A stretch of DNA of 8,090 nucleotides from an uncultured Eubacteriales bacterium (lineage in GTDB: Bacteria; Bacillota; Clostridia; Christensenellales; Aristaeellaceae). Below, piece after piece: positions 1 to 8,090 of the stretch. The stretch covers positions 1-8,090 of the forward strand of contig USFL01000057.1 of assembly GCA_900553905.1 (NCBI GenBank). The letters run 5' to 3'. The position numbers and the translations under genes are program-made. A model generated the notes under the pieces. The model was given only the letters and a program-made list of their open reading frames with translations, was not told the DNA's origin and made no database searches. How positions within the stretch are numbered: position 1 is the first letter of the stretch; each line of letters starts with the position of its first letter.

Positions 1-25
1 GTATCTCGGCGTGATGTAGCGGCCA

Positions 26-56
26 GGGCTGTCCGGCCCTTTGTGCCGGACAGCCC
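26..56 (+). terminator. Perfect 12-bp hairpin, possible terminator of a gene to the left
   Basis: Positions 26-37 (GGGCTGTCCGGC) are exactly complementary to 45-56, with a 7-nt loop. The 3' side is pyrimidine-rich (CATCCCATTCTCTTCT) but has no clean run of T, so intrinsic termination is plausible rather than certain. A plus-strand frame entering from the left edge stops with TAG at 17-19, and another with TGA at 12-14. The hairpin would therefore sit just behind the end of a gene outside the window. On the minus strand nothing T-rich follows the hairpin, which argues for plus-strand use. Confidence 0.45.
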
Positions 57-83
57 CATCCCATTCTCTTCTGTCTTGCTTCA

Positions 84-132
84 GTCAAGGTCGGGTCGTA
101 TTTGCTTCGCAAATCTCCACCCTTCCCTTGAC
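84..132. repeat. Imperfect inverted repeat / structured intergenic element
   Basis: The segment can fold into one long hairpin. GTCAAGG (84-90) pairs with CCTTGAC (126-132), GGGT (93-96) with ACCC (119-122), and ATTTGC (100-105) with GCAAAT (109-114) around a TTC loop. That gives 17 paired positions interrupted by two small internal loops. No open frame of its own, tRNA fold or T-tract is seen, so it is not an obvious terminator. It could be a small dispersed palindromic element or a fragment of one. Function is unknown. Confidence 0.45.
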
Positions 133-163
133 TTTCTCTCCGGTGTTGATGTGTAACCTATGT

Positions 164-192
164 TTGACACTCCTACATTCCCGGCATTATCC
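164..192 (+). promoter_or_regulatory. Possible distal sigma-A promoter (perfect -35, weak -10)
   Basis: TTGACA at 164-169 matches the -35 consensus exactly. Downstream there is only CATTAT (185-190, 15-bp spacer) or TTATCC (187-192, 17-bp spacer), so the -10 is poor. It could be a second, weaker promoter for the coiled-coil gene at 278. It may also be a chance hexamer. Confidence 0.25.
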
Positions 193-227
193 GTGTGGGA
201 TGATTGCTTTCTTTTTTGGCTTTCCTG

Positions 228-236
228 TGATATACT
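228..236 (+). promoter_or_regulatory. Extended -10 promoter of the coiled-coil gene
   Basis: TGATATACT carries the TGn extension directly before a -10 hexamer TATACT (5 of 6 matches to TATAAT). The region 17 bp upstream (208-213, TTTCTT) is a poor -35, which an extended -10 can compensate for. Transcription would start near 242-244, leaving a leader of about 35 nt before the ATG at 278. This is an inference from sequence match and position. Confidence 0.5.
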
Positions 237-263
237 ATACCAAAGGTTCAAAGAAAATCGAAC

Positions 264-270
264 AGGAGGG
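264..270 (+). promoter_or_regulatory. Ribosome binding site deciding the start at 278
   Basis: AGGAGGG lies 7 nt before ATG 278. The in-frame ATGs further upstream (149 and 200) precede the likely transcription start and lack such a site, so they are not used. Confidence 0.75.
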
Positions 271-277
271 CACCATT

Positions 278-1102
278 ATGGCTGAAACCAAAACCACGAC
301 GACCCGGAATCAAAACCAAACGCCCCTCTACCTTGTGTGCATCGCACTGCTCGTGGCCGTTGTGCTGGCCATCGTGGGCTTTGCGGGCAAGAACAACGCC
401 GTCCAGCAAAACGCCGAGCTGACCGCCCAGCTGGAGGAGCTGACCGCCGCGGGAACGGATTTGGAAGAGCAGATCACCGCCATGACCGCCGGGCTGGAGG
501 CCAAGGACGAGGAAATCACCAAGCTCAACACGCTGCTGGAGAACGCCGAAGCAGTCCGCGCGGATCTGGAAAACCAGCTGTCCGAAGCCGTGACGCTTGC
601 CTCGAATACGCAGGTCCAGCTGACCGAGGAGCAGGACCGCGCCAACGCGCTGGATGCCTCGCTGACCAAGGTGGAAGAGGTACTGGCTGACACGCAGGCC
701 CAGCTGACCGACGAGCAGGACCGCGCCAACGCGCTGGATGCCTCGCTGACCAAGGCGGAGGAACTTCTCACCGACACGCAGACGCAGCTAGCAGAAGCCC
801 AGACGCAGGCCGCCAGCCTTGCCGAGCAGCTCGCCACCCTGGAGACGCAGTATGGCGCGCTGGAGGAAAGCAGCACGGCGTTGACGGAGAAAGTGGAGGG
901 GCTCACGTCCGATAAGGCCGATTTGGAGAAACAAGTGGAAGAACTGACCATTTCCAAGGCCGATCTTGAAGTCAAAGTGGCGGAACTTGGCGACGCGCTG
1001 GAGGACAGCCAGGCAGAGGTCCTTCTGCTCAACGAGCTGCTTCAGCCCACCGCCACGCCCACGGCGACCGTAACGCCCGCGCCCTCTCCGGCCGGCCGTT
1101 AA
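278..1102 (+). CDS. Membrane-anchored coiled-coil protein, function unknown
   Basis: The protein has 274 residues. The start is ATG 278, chosen for the AGGAGGG ribosome binding site 7 nt upstream; the frame is open further left but that part holds the promoter. Residues 1-16 are a short polar, Thr-rich head with Lys5 and Arg10. Residues 17-36 form one hydrophobic helix. Residues from about 40 to 255 are a nearly continuous coiled coil rich in Glu, Gln, Leu and Ala. The last 18 residues (257-274) are a Pro/Thr/Ala tail typical of extracytoplasmic linkers. There is no signal peptidase site, so I infer an uncleaved anchor with the coiled coil outside the cell. Residues 111-138 and 139-166 are a 28-residue tandem duplication, and 211-224 and 225-238 form a looser 14-residue pair. 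It stands alone between its own promoter and a terminator. It could be a spacer, scaffold or envelope-tethering protein. No enzymatic motif is visible and I do not recognise a family. Confidence 0.8.
   Translation: MAETKTTTTRNQNQTPLYLVCIALLVAVVLAIVGFAGKNNAVQQNAELTAQLEELTAAGTDLEEQITAMTAGLEAKDEEITKLNTLLENAEAVRADLENQLSEAVTLASNTQVQLTEEQDRANALDASLTKVEEVLADTQAQLTDEQDRANALDASLTKAEELLTDTQTQLAEAQTQAASLAEQLATLETQYGALEESSTALTEKVEGLTSDKADLEKQVEELTISKADLEVKVAELGDALEDSQAEVLLLNELLQPTATPTATVTPAPSPAGR
608..775 (+). repeat. 84-bp tandem duplication inside the coiled-coil gene
   Basis: Units are 608-691 and 692-775. The first 63 nt of each differ at only two positions (GTC/GCC giving Val/Ala and GAG/GAC giving Glu/Asp), while the last 21 nt have diverged. 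Each unit encodes 28 residues, starting TQ(V/A)QLT and containing DRANALDASLTK. 28 residues equal four heptads, so the duplication keeps the coiled-coil register. Confidence 0.85.
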
Positions 1103-1118
1103 TGGGCAAGCAGACTTC

Positions 1119-1160
1119 AAAAGGGAGGCGCTCCGCATCCGGCGGAAGCGCCTCCCTTTT
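1119..1160. terminator. Bidirectional intrinsic terminator between convergent genes
   Basis: AAAAGGGAGGCGCT (1119-1132) pairs with AGCGCCTCCCTTTT (1147-1160). Three further pairs (1133-1135 with 1143-1145) extend the stem, with A1146 bulged. The stem ends in A4/T4, so both strands show a GC-rich hairpin running into a U-tract. It begins 16 nt after the coiled-coil gene stop and lies 10 nt beyond the stop of the minus-strand glycosyltransferase gene. It is thus placed to end both transcripts. Confidence 0.85.
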
Positions 1161-1170
1161 CGTATCGGCA

Positions 1171-2643
1171 TTACATCAGGTTTTCAATCAGCATGATCGG
1201 CCCGTCCTGATAGATGAGGGGATACTCGCCCAGAATGTCCCAGTCCATGCCGACCTCATGGCAAATCAGATAGGCGCTCTCCTGCTCCTCGCAGAAGGCC
1301 TCGATGCCGCCGTTCATGCACACCAGATCACCCGCGAGCATGGCGGTCAGCTCGTCATCCTGCACCCAGGAGCGATAGTCCACCGCATAGTAGTTGTTCT
1401 CGGATTCGTACTGCACATAGACGCGCGTGCCAGCGTCCATCTCCCGGTCAAACATTTCCCATATCAGACGCTGGTAACGGTCCTCGTTGCCGGTGGTACG
1501 CACGGCCTCCCAGTTGCTCCATCCCGTGGAGGCCATCACGATGACCGCCGCGGCCAGGCAGGCCACACGTGGCAGTGCTTTCCAGCCGGTGCGCAGCGCG
1601 CCGCACGCGAGCTTGGCGCAAGCCATGCCGAAACCGACGGCCAGCGGCGGCAGAGACACGAAGATATACCAGGACAGCTTGCTTACGCACAGGCTGTACA
1701 GCACCAGCGGCACGGCAAACCACAGCAGGATGCCCCATTGGTCGCGGGAGAGGCGCAGGCGTCGCACGACCTTCCAGCAGAGGGCAATGAGCACGATGGC
1801 CGTCGCCGCGATGACCGTCCTGTCCGAAAGCAGGTAGGAGACGTAGTATCCCACGCCGCCCCTGTGCTCCTCATGGACGGACGTTGCGCGCTTCACCACG
1901 TCGATGGAGAGCATCTTTTCGAAAAACAGCATGCCGTCGCGCTGATAGCGCGCGATCGCCCAGGGCGCGATGGGAAGCAGGCCGAAGAAAATCAGCCCCA
2001 GATAGTGCCGCGGCCTGAGCCTGCGGATCTCGCCCGTAACCAGCAGGTAGATAAGGCACGTGACCGGGATGAGCGCGGCATGCCAGCTCTTGCTCATGAA
2101 CGCCAGGCCGAAGCACAGAGCAGTTCCGTAGAGCAGCCGCGGTCGCCGGTGGCTTTCCAGCATAAAAATCATGGCCACCACGTAAAACAGCAGCATCTGC
2201 GCATCTGCGTCGCCGAAACGGGCGAAGTGCGGGCCGTAGATAAAGCTGCACCCCAGCAGCATCAGCTGCGTGCACAGGCTGGCGACCCGTCCATAGCGGT
2301 GCCTGGTCCACAGGGCCAGCACGATCATGGTCAGCATCATGCTCAGGGCGCTGTAAAATCGCAGCCCCAGCGCGTTGTATCCGAAGAGCTGATAGCCCAG
2401 CATGATGCAGTAATCCGTCAGCGGCGGCTTGAGATTCCAGTAGTCCGGCTCGCCGCGATAGGTGGTGACCACGTAGTCCCCGCTTTGCATCATCTCATAG
2501 GCGTTGATGCCGTGGCGCGCTTCGTCGCAATCGCTGATGCCCGTCTCGCCCAGGTTGGTGAAGAGCAAAAAGCCCCCCGCCGTCAAAAGCGCCGCCAGCA
2601 ACACCCAGTACAGCGCCTCCTGCCAAAGACTCTTCTTTTGCAC
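1171..2643 (-). CDS. GT39/ArnT-like integral membrane glycosyltransferase
   Basis: The product has 490 residues from GTG 2643, preceded by AAAGGAG with an 8-nt spacer. A TTG at 2667 overlaps the ribF stop and would add 8 residues, but it lacks a site. Hydrophobic segments suggest about 10-11 membrane helices, the first at residues 11-28, and a C-terminal soluble part of roughly 110 residues. Family landmarks are an acidic DEAR motif (40-43) in the first outer loop, NLKPPL (70-75), a GDADAQML stretch, and SKLSWYIFVSLPPL in a late helix. These match the PMT_2/ArnT type of GT-C enzymes, which transfer a sugar from a polyprenyl-phosphate carrier to an acceptor on the outer face of the membrane; Asp40/Glu41 would be the catalytic or metal-binding pair. 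The acceptor (lipid, wall polymer or protein) cannot be read from the sequence. The gene starts 20 nt after ribF and is probably the last cistron of the operon, ending at the 1119-1160 terminator. Confidence 0.85.
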   Translation of the reverse strand: MQKKSLWQEALYWVLLAALLTAGGFLLFTNLGETGISDCDEARHGINAYEMMQSGDYVVTTYRGEPDYWNLKPPLTDYCIMLGYQLFGYNALGLRFYSALSMMLTMIVLALWTRHRYGRVASLCTQLMLLGCSFIYGPHFARFGDADAQMLLFYVVAMIFMLESHRRPRLLYGTALCFGLAFMSKSWHAALIPVTCLIYLLVTGEIRRLRPRHYLGLIFFGLLPIAPWAIARYQRDGMLFFEKMLSIDVVKRATSVHEEHRGGVGYYVSYLLSDRTVIAATAIVLIALCWKVVRRLRLSRDQWGILLWFAVPLVLYSLCVSKLSWYIFVSLPPLAVGFGMACAKLACGALRTGWKALPRVACLAAAVIVMASTGWSNWEAVRTTGNEDRYQRLIWEMFDREMDAGTRVYVQYESENNYYAVDYRSWVQDDELTAMLAGDLVCMNGGIEAFCEEQESAYLICHEVGMDWDILGEYPLIYQDGPIMLIENLM

Positions 2644-2651
2644 GCGGACCG

Positions 2652-2658
2652 CTCCTTT
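2652..2658 (-). promoter_or_regulatory. Ribosome binding site deciding the GTG start at 2643
   Basis: AAAGGAG on the minus strand lies 8 nt before GTG (2643-2641), in the 20-nt gap after the ribF stop. It favours the GTG over the TTG at 2667, which lies upstream of this site. Confidence 0.7.
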
Positions 2659-2663
2659 CCAGA

Positions 2664-3458
2664 TCAATTTTCCACCGTCAGGCCCTTGAGAAACCGGATG
2701 TCCAGCTCGTCATGCAGGGCCGTGCCGGCGGGCAGGCTGCACAGGGCGCGCCCCTCGCGCTCCACCCGCAGCAGCACGGGCCAGGTGTGCTCCCCGTCGG
2801 AGCACAGCGCCCGGTAGGTCCCCCTGGGCACGTCCTGCTTGCCATTGGGCGGCATGAACAGCTCCCAGCGTCCGCCCCGGCGCGCGGCTACCGCCGCCTG
2901 ACGCAGGTAGGGCCGTCCCAGCAGCGCCCGTGCGCGGGCCGCGTCGCCCTGACGCAGCCAGCCACGAATGGCCGTGGAGCTGACCTCCTGCCCCTCCAGG
3001 GTGATCTTGGGCACCACCGAGGCGGCAAAGCCCAATGCGCCGCCCAACGCCGCCAGCAGCGCCGGCGTTCCTCCGCCCTTCCTGCCGAAGGTGTGATTAT
3101 AGCCGCACACCACGTCCGTGGGGTGAAACTGCCGCACCAGATGGCCCACGTAGTCCTCCGGCGGCATGTCCATCACGGAGCGGTCAAAGGGCATGGCGTA
3201 GAGCACGTCCACACCCAGATTCTCCATCAGCCGGACCCGCTCATCAAAGGTCGTTAGCATGGGCGGACACCTGTCCGGCGCAATCAGCCGTAGGGGATGG
3301 TCCATGAAGGTGCACGCCACCAGCGGCACGCCCTGACGGTCGGCCAGCGCGCGCCCCTTTTTTAGCAATACCTGATGGCCGATGTGCACGCCGTCAAACA
3401 TGCCCAGCGCCACCACGCTGCGGTCGGCCGCATAGCGGCCGTCCAGAACGGTCTGCAT
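2664..3458 (-). CDS. ribF: RibF-type FAD synthetase with reduced flavokinase half
   Basis: The protein has 264 residues. ATG 3458 has AGGAGG 7 nt upstream and lies 20 nt after the truB stop. Residues 1-184 are a good FMN adenylyltransferase domain: the nucleotide-binding GMFDGVHIGH (19-28), GYNHTFGRKGGG (119-130) and SSTAIR (160-165) are all present. Full-length RibF enzymes have about 310 residues and add a riboflavin kinase beta-barrel with a GFPTAN motif. Here only 80 residues follow residue 184, and no GFPTAN-like motif is visible. A few barrel-like pieces remain (VPRGTYRAL, ELDIRFLKGL). I therefore infer that FMN-to-FAD adenylation is kept while riboflavin kinase activity is doubtful. 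The position after truB is standard for ribF in Bacillota. Confidence 0.9.
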   Translation of the reverse strand: MQTVLDGRYAADRSVVALGMFDGVHIGHQVLLKKGRALADRQGVPLVACTFMDHPLRLIAPDRCPPMLTTFDERVRLMENLGVDVLYAMPFDRSVMDMPPEDYVGHLVRQFHPTDVVCGYNHTFGRKGGGTPALLAALGGALGFAASVVPKITLEGQEVSSTAIRGWLRQGDAARARALLGRPYLRQAAVAARRGGRWELFMPPNGKQDVPRGTYRALCSDGEHTWPVLLRVEREGRALCSLPAGTALHDELDIRFLKGLTVEN

Positions 3459-3478
3459 CTGTCGTCCTCCTCACCGGC

Positions 3479-4384
3479 TCATTCCGCGAGCCAGGTTCTT
3501 ACCTTGATCTCGTCGCCCCGCCGCTGTGCCACGCCCAGCAGCGTGCCGCCCAGCCGCAGGCCGAAGGGCCGCTCCGCGTCCACGCCCTGCGCGGCAAAGC
3601 GCGCCCACGGGATGTGACCGCCGTTTCGCACGGCCTTTTCCAGGTCCGGCGGCACCTCCGCCATAGGCATATGCCCAAGGCCGGCTTCGGACGGAAGCAG
3701 GCATCCGGCCAGCGTACCCCGCGTGGCCTTCTCCGCGAGCGCCTCCAGCGTAAGCGCTGTGTCCAGGCCGAAGGGACCGCTGCGCGTGCGCAGCAGAAAG
3801 CGCATGTGCGCCGGGCAGCCCAGAGCCTCGCCCAAATCGTGGCACAGGGTACGCACATAGAATCCCCTGGAGCAGCAGACGCTAAGAAGCGCCCCATGAT
3901 CAGGCGTCACGCCCATCAGCCGCAGGGAATGCACCGTCACCTTTCTGGCGGGCACGACGGCCTCGCGCCCTCTGCGCGCCAGGTCGTACAGCCGCTGTCC
4001 GTCCTGCTTGAGAGCGCTATACATGGGCGGCATCTGCAAAATCTCGCCCGTGAAGCGCGGGAGCGCGGCGGCGATGGCGGCCTCCTCCGGCCAGCGGTCA
4101 CCGCGGGCGACGGGCGCCCCCTGCGCGTCCTGGGTATCGGTGGCCACGCCGAAAGCGACCTCGGCCACGTATTCCTTGTCCTTGTCCTGCAAATCATCAA
4201 ACAGCCGCGCGGCCTTGCCCACCATCACCGGCAGCACGCCCGCCGCCTCCGGGTCCAGCGTGCCCGCGTGACCCGCTTTCACTCCGCCCAGCAGGCGGCG
4301 CACATAGCCCACCACCTGCGCAGACGACATGCCCGGCGGCTTGAGCACGTTGAGAAAGCCGCACAGCGGCCCTGCCTGCGTCAT
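3479..4384 (-). CDS. truB: tRNA pseudouridine(55) synthase TruB
   Basis: The enzyme isomerises U55 in the T-loop of tRNAs to pseudouridine. It has 301 residues, the usual family length. The start is ATG 4384, whose A-T-G-A overlaps the nrnA stop (TGA 4383-4381), a sign of translational coupling; a longer frame upstream is only nrnA read out of phase. The catalytic motif GHAGTLDPEAAGVLP begins at residue 38, with Asp44 as the nucleophile. FLNVLKPPGMSS (10-21) is the usual N-terminal motif. PPMYSALKQDGQRLYDLAR and the CSRGFYVRTLCHDLG block are also characteristic. The C-terminal segment after residue 230 looks like the small PUA-like tail common in bacterial TruB. All key residues are present and I see nothing unusual. 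Confidence 0.96.
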   Translation of the reverse strand: MTQAGPLCGFLNVLKPPGMSSAQVVGYVRRLLGGVKAGHAGTLDPEAAGVLPVMVGKAARLFDDLQDKDKEYVAEVAFGVATDTQDAQGAPVARGDRWPEEAAIAAALPRFTGEILQMPPMYSALKQDGQRLYDLARRGREAVVPARKVTVHSLRLMGVTPDHGALLSVCCSRGFYVRTLCHDLGEALGCPAHMRFLLRTRSGPFGLDTALTLEALAEKATRGTLAGCLLPSEAGLGHMPMAEVPPDLEKAVRNGGHIPWARFAAQGVDAERPFGLRLGGTLLGVAQRRGDEIKVRTWLAE

Positions 4385-5382
4385 GCGTTCACGCTCCCGA
4401 ACGCCTCGGCCAGCGCGGCTTCCACAGCCTGCGCGGCCTCCGAAAGGGGCATGTCCACGGTCAGACCGCTGGCCAGCCGGTGGCCCCCGCCGCCGAAGCG
4501 CGCCGCGACCTGGTCCACGCGCCACGGCTCCAACGCCCGCAGGCTCACCTTGACGCGGCCGTCTTCGGTCTCGCGGGCAAAGTAGGCCATCGCTACGCCC
4601 TCCAGGTCGATGGCGTAATCCACCAGGCCGTCGGTGTGGCCCGGTTTCGCGCCGGCCTTGCGCATTTGCTCGGCAGTCAGCGTAAGCCCCGCCACCTTCC
4701 CCCCGCAGGTCAGCCGCAGGGAAGGCAGGGCCTGACCCAGCAGCCTGACAAAAGGCAGTTCCTTGACCCGGAACAGCCGTCTGGCATATTCCGCCAGGGG
4801 CAGGCCTGCGTCCATGAGCGCTGCCATCATGCGAAAACTCTCGGCGCTGGTGCTCTCGTAGATGAAATTGCCCGTGTCGGTGGACAGGCCGGTATAAAGG
4901 CAGATCGCCTCCTCGCGGGCAATAGGTCCGTCCATGGCTTCCAGCAGCCGGTACACCAGCACGGCGGTTGCCGGCGCGTCGCCGTCAATCCAGTTGATCT
5001 GACCAAAGCCGGGGTTTGAACCATGGTGGTCCACCACGCCGGTACGCTTGGCGGCATAGAACGCCGGAGCGCAAGCCCCCAGCCGCTCCGCGCAGCTCAC
5101 GTCCACCGCAAGGGCCAGGTCAGCCGACTCCACGGCGGCGTCCGGTCCCCGCACAGCGTCCATGCCAGGCAGAAAGGCGAGATTGGACGGCGCCTCGCCG
5201 TCCACAAGCAGCCGCACGGACTTGCCCATCGCCGTCAGGCGCAGCTTGAGCGCCAGCGCGCTGCCCAGGGTGTCGCCGTCGGGCGAGACATGACAAAACA
5301 GCAAGACGCTGCCCGCCGCTTGAACGGCGGACAGCACCTGCTGCCGCGGATCGGGGTTATTCCTGACCGTCGCTTGATTCAT
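4381..5382 (-). CDS. nrnA: DHH/DHHA1 phosphoesterase NrnA (oligoribonuclease / pAp phosphatase)
   Basis: The protein has 333 residues, normal for NrnA. NrnA degrades 2-5-nt RNAs from their ends and dephosphorylates pAp to AMP, replacing Orn in most Bacillota. The start is ATG 5382, with GGAGGAAGA 8-12 nt upstream inside the end of rbfA; the two genes overlap by 26 nt. Manganese-binding motifs are complete: HVSPDGD (31-37), Asp94 in DVSCAE, DHH (118-120) and STDTG (167-171 with Asp169). The C-terminal DHHA1 domain carries GGGGHRLASG (297-306), the substrate-binding glycine loop. Placement between rbfA and truB matches the conserved order in this phylum. The biochemical activity is inferred from family and context; some relatives act on cyclic dinucleotides, but those carry extra domains absent here. 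Confidence 0.93.
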   Translation of the reverse strand: MNQATVRNNPDPRQQVLSAVQAAGSVLLFCHVSPDGDTLGSALALKLRLTAMGKSVRLLVDGEAPSNLAFLPGMDAVRGPDAAVESADLALAVDVSCAERLGACAPAFYAAKRTGVVDHHGSNPGFGQINWIDGDAPATAVLVYRLLEAMDGPIAREEAICLYTGLSTDTGNFIYESTSAESFRMMAALMDAGLPLAEYARRLFRVKELPFVRLLGQALPSLRLTCGGKVAGLTLTAEQMRKAGAKPGHTDGLVDYAIDLEGVAMAYFARETEDGRVKVSLRALEPWRVDQVAARFGGGGHRLASGLTVDMPLSEAAQAVEAALAEAFGSVNA

Positions 5383-5737
5383 CGTTCGTTTCTTCCTCCG
5401 GGCGCACCTGCCTGAGCACAGATGCGATATGGATGCCGTACTCGATGTTGTGGTCCTCCTCGAAGAGGATTTCCGGCGCATAGCGGATGATCATGCTCTG
5501 GCCCAGCTCATGGCGCACAAAGCCCGCCGCCTTTTTGAGCGCCGCCATCATGGGCGCGCGGTCGGTCTCCTCCAGAATGCTGACGTAGATCTTGGCGTAG
5601 CGCAGGTCGCGCGTCACCTCGGCCCTAGTCACGCTGAAGGTGCCATGGATGCGCGGATCGGACAGGCGCTCGCGGATGATGCGGTCCACCTCCCGGCGGA
5701 CCTGCTCCGAAATGCGGTCAATGCGTTGATAGCTCAA
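5357..5737 (-). CDS. rbfA: 30S ribosome-binding factor RbfA
   Basis: RbfA binds the immature 30S subunit and assists 16S rRNA 5'-end maturation, mainly at low temperature. The protein has 126 residues, typical for the family. The start is TTG 5737, supported by AAGGAAGAG (5743-5751 on the minus strand) and by the family's N-terminus, since SYQRIDRISEQVRRE fits the usual RxxRI start. SDPRI, the VTRDLRYAKIYVS strand and the helix before IRYAPEILFEEDHNIEYG are the KH-fold signatures. The last 17 or so residues (PEEETNDESSDGQE) are an acidic, probably disordered tail, part of which is overlapped by the start of nrnA. A 50-nt gap with no hairpin separates it from infB. Confidence 0.95.
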   Translation of the reverse strand: MSYQRIDRISEQVRREVDRIIRERLSDPRIHGTFSVTRAEVTRDLRYAKIYVSILEETDRAPMMAALKKAAGFVRHELGQSMIIRYAPEILFEEDHNIEYGIHIASVLRQVRPEEETNDESSDGQE

Positions 5738-5742
5738 TGGAT

Positions 5743-5751
5743 CTCTTCCTT
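5743..5751 (-). promoter_or_regulatory. Ribosome binding site supporting the TTG start of rbfA
   Basis: AAGGAAGAG on the minus strand puts its AAGGA core 9 nt before TTG 5737. No in-frame ATG exists near the expected N-terminus, so the TTG is the best start. Confidence 0.65.
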
Positions 5752-5787
5752 ACAAAACGTATGGTCGCGCGGCGGGGAGGGAGCGCC

Positions 5788-8090
<2,303 letters not shown>

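Noticed and set aside
1..19. C-terminus of a plus-strand gene (frame ending TAG 17-19, reading YLGVM)
   Set aside because: Six codons are too few to support a gene. A second frame also stops at 12-14, so the frame cannot be chosen.
41..277. In-frame N-terminal extension of the coiled-coil protein
   Set aside because: The frame is open, but this stretch contains the extended -10 element and only ATG 278 has a proper ribosome binding site. The extension would place Cys/Phe-rich sequence before a clean membrane anchor.
328..1032. Minus-strand open frame of 234 codons opposite the coiled-coil gene
   Set aside because: Its Ser/Ala/Val-rich translation is the mirror of Glu/Leu/Ala coiled-coil codons, and it has no ribosome binding site.
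1102..2817. Long plus-strand open frame (571 codons) whose ATG overlaps the coiled-coil gene stop
   Set aside because: It lies antisense to the glycosyltransferase gene and runs into ribF across a gene boundary. It is interrupted in concept by the terminator hairpin at 1119-1160, and its His/Gln-rich translation resembles no family. GC-rich codon bias explains the openness.
2664..2906. Frameshift as the cause of the short RibF
   Set aside because: The in-frame C-terminus keeps barrel-like strands and stops just before the next gene's ribosome binding site, and no GFPTAN-like motif appears in the other frames I read. A true shortened domain is more likely.
3614..4585. Plus-strand open frame of 323 codons opposite truB and the 3' end of nrnA
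   Set aside because: It is antisense to genes with complete catalytic motifs and spans the truB/nrnA junction. The translation is His/Arg/Gln-rich with no motif.

Overview
The window looks like chromosomal DNA from a GC-rich member of the Bacillota, most likely the class Clostridia. The evidence is the gene order infB-rbfA-nrnA-truB-ribF, read right to left on the minus strand. This is the distal half of the classic nusA-infB translation operon of Gram-positive bacteria, and it includes the DHH-family nrnA gene between rbfA and truB that is typical of that phylum. The DNA is visibly GC-rich, ribosome binding sites are strong AGGAGG types, and TTG and GTG starts occur. I cannot name a genus from the sequence.

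Layout, left to right. Positions 1-277 are intergenic. They hold a perfect 12-bp hairpin (26-56), an imperfect 49-nt inverted repeat (84-132), and a promoter with an extended -10 (228-236). Positions 278-1102 (+) encode a monocistronic, membrane-anchored coiled-coil protein of unknown function. A long hairpin at 1119-1160 separates it from the convergent minus-strand cluster and can end transcription from both sides. The minus-strand cluster then runs from 8090 down to 1171: infB (5' end outside the window), rbfA, nrnA, truB, ribF, and finally a GT39/ArnT-like membrane glycosyltransferase. Gaps are 50 nt or less and several genes overlap, so this is almost certainly one transcription unit with translational coupling.

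How the genes fit together. IF-2 loads initiator tRNA onto ribosomes, RbfA matures the 30S subunit, TruB makes pseudouridine 55 in tRNA, NrnA degrades nano-RNAs and pAp, and RibF makes flavin cofactors. The set therefore covers translation, RNA turnover and cofactor supply. The glycosyltransferase at the operon's end is not part of the conserved set and probably acts in envelope glycosylation, expressed by readthrough.

Most of the window is ordinary housekeeping DNA, and I see no sign of a new defence, mobile or regulatory system. The points worth a second look are: an in-frame array of a ten-residue repeat ([10 protein letters not shown]) in the IF-2 N-terminal extension; a RibF whose flavokinase half is shortened and lacks its signature motif; a coiled-coil protein that has grown by a 28-residue (four-heptad) duplication; and a structured intergenic element upstream of it.
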